NCBI GenBank assembly: GCA_035528395.1 | Contig: DATKYR010000167.1 | Span: forward strand, 1 to 64,000 | Origin: NIOZ-UU13 sp035528395 | GTDB taxonomy: Bacteria > Planctomycetota > Phycisphaerae > Sedimentisphaerales > Anaerobacaceae | Length of the DNA: 64,000 bases | Reading direction: 5' to 3' | Notes under the pieces: generated by a model | Seen by the model: only the letters and a program-made list of their open reading frames with translations | Database searches by the model: none | Told to the model about the DNA's origin: nothing | Made by a program: the position numbers and the translations under genes | Shown here: one piece after another, positions 62,573 to 64,000 of the stretch | Layout of the letters: each line of letters starts with the position of its first letter | Position numbering within the stretch: the stretch's first letter is position 1

Positions 62573-64000
62573 CCTCGAAAGTCTTATACGTTGTATTGCC
62601 GACTGCATCGCTGACTTTAATTGTCAGTACATGGTCGCCTTGGAGTAAATCTTTTTTCGCATCTATTTTGATGGTGAACTTCTCATCCGTAGTGTCATAA
62701 ACCAAATCGTCCGGCACAGTAGCAATCCAGTCAGCGTTACTGTCGATTGTATATTCCAGTTTCCCAATCGCACTGAGCTCATCCTGAACCTCAATCTCGA
62801 AAATCCTGTACTGTCCGTTGCCTGTAGGGGCGGATGTTGTTATGTTCTTAACGACCGGCCCGGTGTTATCAATTACCACCGGGTCACTTATCCTGCTGCC
62901 GGTCAGCTTGGTCGAAGTGGTATTGCTTCTCTCGTCGCTTGCGGTTACTCTGACCTCATATCGACCATCTTCAACGGTCTTTGCGTCCCATTCGAAGCTG
63001 GCGGTATCGAGCTCGTCTTTCAGCTCGATCCAGTTTGTTCTGGCGAGCTTTCGGAAATCTATTTTGTAAATCAGATTATCGTCGTTGTCGTCTTTGGTTC
63101 TGTAGCTGATTTGGAAAACTCCTTCTTTGCCGGCCTTCGCAGCTCGTTCGACAGTTACCGATTCGACTTTTGGCGCCAGATTCGGCACAGTGCTGGCAAT
63201 GGCAATCTCCCTTATAAGCGGGCTTTTACCGCTGTCTTTACTTTGCAGCACAAGTTTATATTGACAGAACCTTCCCAGGGGGCAGTCAAGTTGTATCGGC
63301 CCTGCAATTTCCACCGGCTCGGTCCAATCTGAAAAAGTAGGGTCGTTTACATCCTTGACGTTTCCACTGCGAGAAGCCACCTGTACTTTGCATCCTTGCG
63401 GAATATCTGCTTCGAGCTGCAGCTTGCCCCACTTGGCCGGCTGAGTGGCATCGACAAGGTCGGAAGTGTAAGTCCCCTCGGGGGCAAAGCCGGACCCTAA
63501 CTTTACCAGCTTCGCAGGATTTGCCGTCCCAAGGTACACATCATTGCCGGCCACAGCTATCGCTGTTACTTGTGATGCCTGCTCATCTTTATATATAACT
63601 GCTTCCTGCTCGGCGACCGGGTCGATGCTAAAAAGCTGGGCGCTGTTTCCGGTTCCGGCAAGCAGATTTCCAGCCTCTTCTGCCAGGCAGAAGAAGACAA
63701 CAGCCTCGCTGAATATATCGTTCACGAAACCGTCTTTAGTTATCTTGTATATTTGACTGGCTTTGTCCGGTTTTGCTGGTTTGCGGGCCGGCGGCTGTCC
63801 CTGGCCAGGTTTACCATTGCTTGGCTTTTTTGTATTTGCAATTTTAAGTTCGCGTCCGCCATCACTGAGGCTGGAGCTTTTGTCGTTTTCCTCCTCTGCC
63901 TCAGGACGACCGTTGGAAGGCAGTTGGGCGGCAAATTGCGTTTGGGCCTGAACAATCTTAGCGGATGTCGCCGCTGCATACAGACCACCTTCTCCGGAAG
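62556..64000 (-). CDS. Secreted beta-propeller protein with C-terminal Ig-like domains, partial
   Basis: The frame is open to the window edge, so the 5' part lies beyond it. The visible 481 residues begin in a propeller (GEGGLYAATSAKIVQAQTQF), continue through a charged low-complexity loop (EAEEENDKSSSLSDGGRELK) and further propeller strands (GNLLAGTGNSAQLFSI, NDVYLGTANPAKLVKLG), and end in two beta-sandwich domains (VESVTVERA; GPVVKNITTSAP; GDHVLTIKVSDAVGNTTYKTFEV). It is probably a surface or periplasmic binding protein. No enzyme motif is seen. GTG at 63725 is internal. Confidence 0.75.
   Translation of the reverse strand, partial: SGEGGLYAAATSAKIVQAQTQFAAQLPSNGRPEAEEENDKSSSLSDGGRELKIANTKKPSNGKPGQGQPPARKPAKPDKASQIYKITKDGFVNDIFSEAVVFFCLAEEAGNLLAGTGNSAQLFSIDPVAEQEAVIYKDEQASQVTAIAVAGNDVYLGTANPAKLVKLGSGFAPEGTYTSDLVDATQPAKWGKLQLEADIPQGCKVQVASRSGNVKDVNDPTFSDWTEPVEIAGPIQLDCPLGRFCQYKLVLQSKDSGKSPLIREIAIASTVPNLAPKVESVTVERAAKAGKEGVFQISYRTKDDNDDNLIYKIDFRKLARTNWIELKDELDTASFEWDAKTVEDGRYEVRVTASDERSNTTSTKLTGSRISDPVVIDNTGPVVKNITTSAPTGNGQYRIFEIEVQDELSAIGKLEYTIDSNADWIATVPDDLVYDTTDEKFTIKIDAKKDLLQGDHVLTIKVSDAVGNTTYKTFEVNVGE

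Overview
The window reads as a chromosomal segment of a planctomycete, most likely of the Phycisphaerae/Sedimentisphaerales type. This is inferred from content, not from a database search. The signs are tandem H-X9-D prepilin-like proteins, planctomycetal secreted domains, a dockerin-bearing subtilisin, an McsA/McsB protein-arginine kinase pair, a large intergenic repeat that reads 'NKPN', and an abundance of short repeats. GC content looks moderate. No rRNA, tRNA, CRISPR array or complete insertion sequence was recognised.

Layout. 1-6 kb: the end of a secreted protein, two membrane proteins, a beta-propeller protein and a broken membrane-protein gene (frameshift plus two stops). 6-16 kb: a lipoprotein phosphodiesterase, aspS, an MscS channel, a haem-motif histidine kinase, an S9 peptidase and a subtilisin. 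16-21 kb: coaD, a PTPS/QueD homologue, mcsA-mcsB, a second mcsB 3' remnant beyond a perfect 40-bp palindrome, and two unknown exported or membrane proteins. 21.4-22.4 kb: a gene-free repeat region. 22-26.5 kb: dnaK and an APC permease with an EIIA-like tail. 26.5-31 kb (minus strand): phosphoesterase, yidC, mnmE. 31.5-38 kb (plus strand): lptB, def, a NYN protein, fmt, rsmB, dnaA. yidC-mnmE and dnaA lying about 6 kb apart resembles the ancestral origin neighbourhood. 38-49.8 kb: creatininase, a zinc-ribbon rhomboid, a secreted TPR-like protein, nadK, dxs, an accessory insert with an AP2 domain, ispA, miaA, an ATP-cone protein and nrdR. 50-56 kb: a PpiC isomerase, a thymidylate-synthase-like protein, ribE, and pdxA-rsmA. 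56-61.5 kb: six tandem prepilin-like genes behind one good promoter. 61.5-64 kb: a class I fumarase alpha subunit and a secreted beta-propeller protein that runs off the end.

Most genes are housekeeping: translation and tRNA/rRNA modification, isoprenoid, NAD, folate, riboflavin and B6 metabolism, and proteostasis. The unusual layer is the repeat content. Seven-nucleotide periodic repeats (ATCGAGN, GTCTTGN and relatives) lie directly before many start codons and also inside conserved genes (mnmE, dnaA, rsmB, the fumarase and a TPR-like gene), where they add peptide loops. Palindromic REP/dRS3-like elements likewise sit between genes and inside the S9 peptidase and YidC coding sequences. This domesticated repeat load is the most novel aspect of the window.
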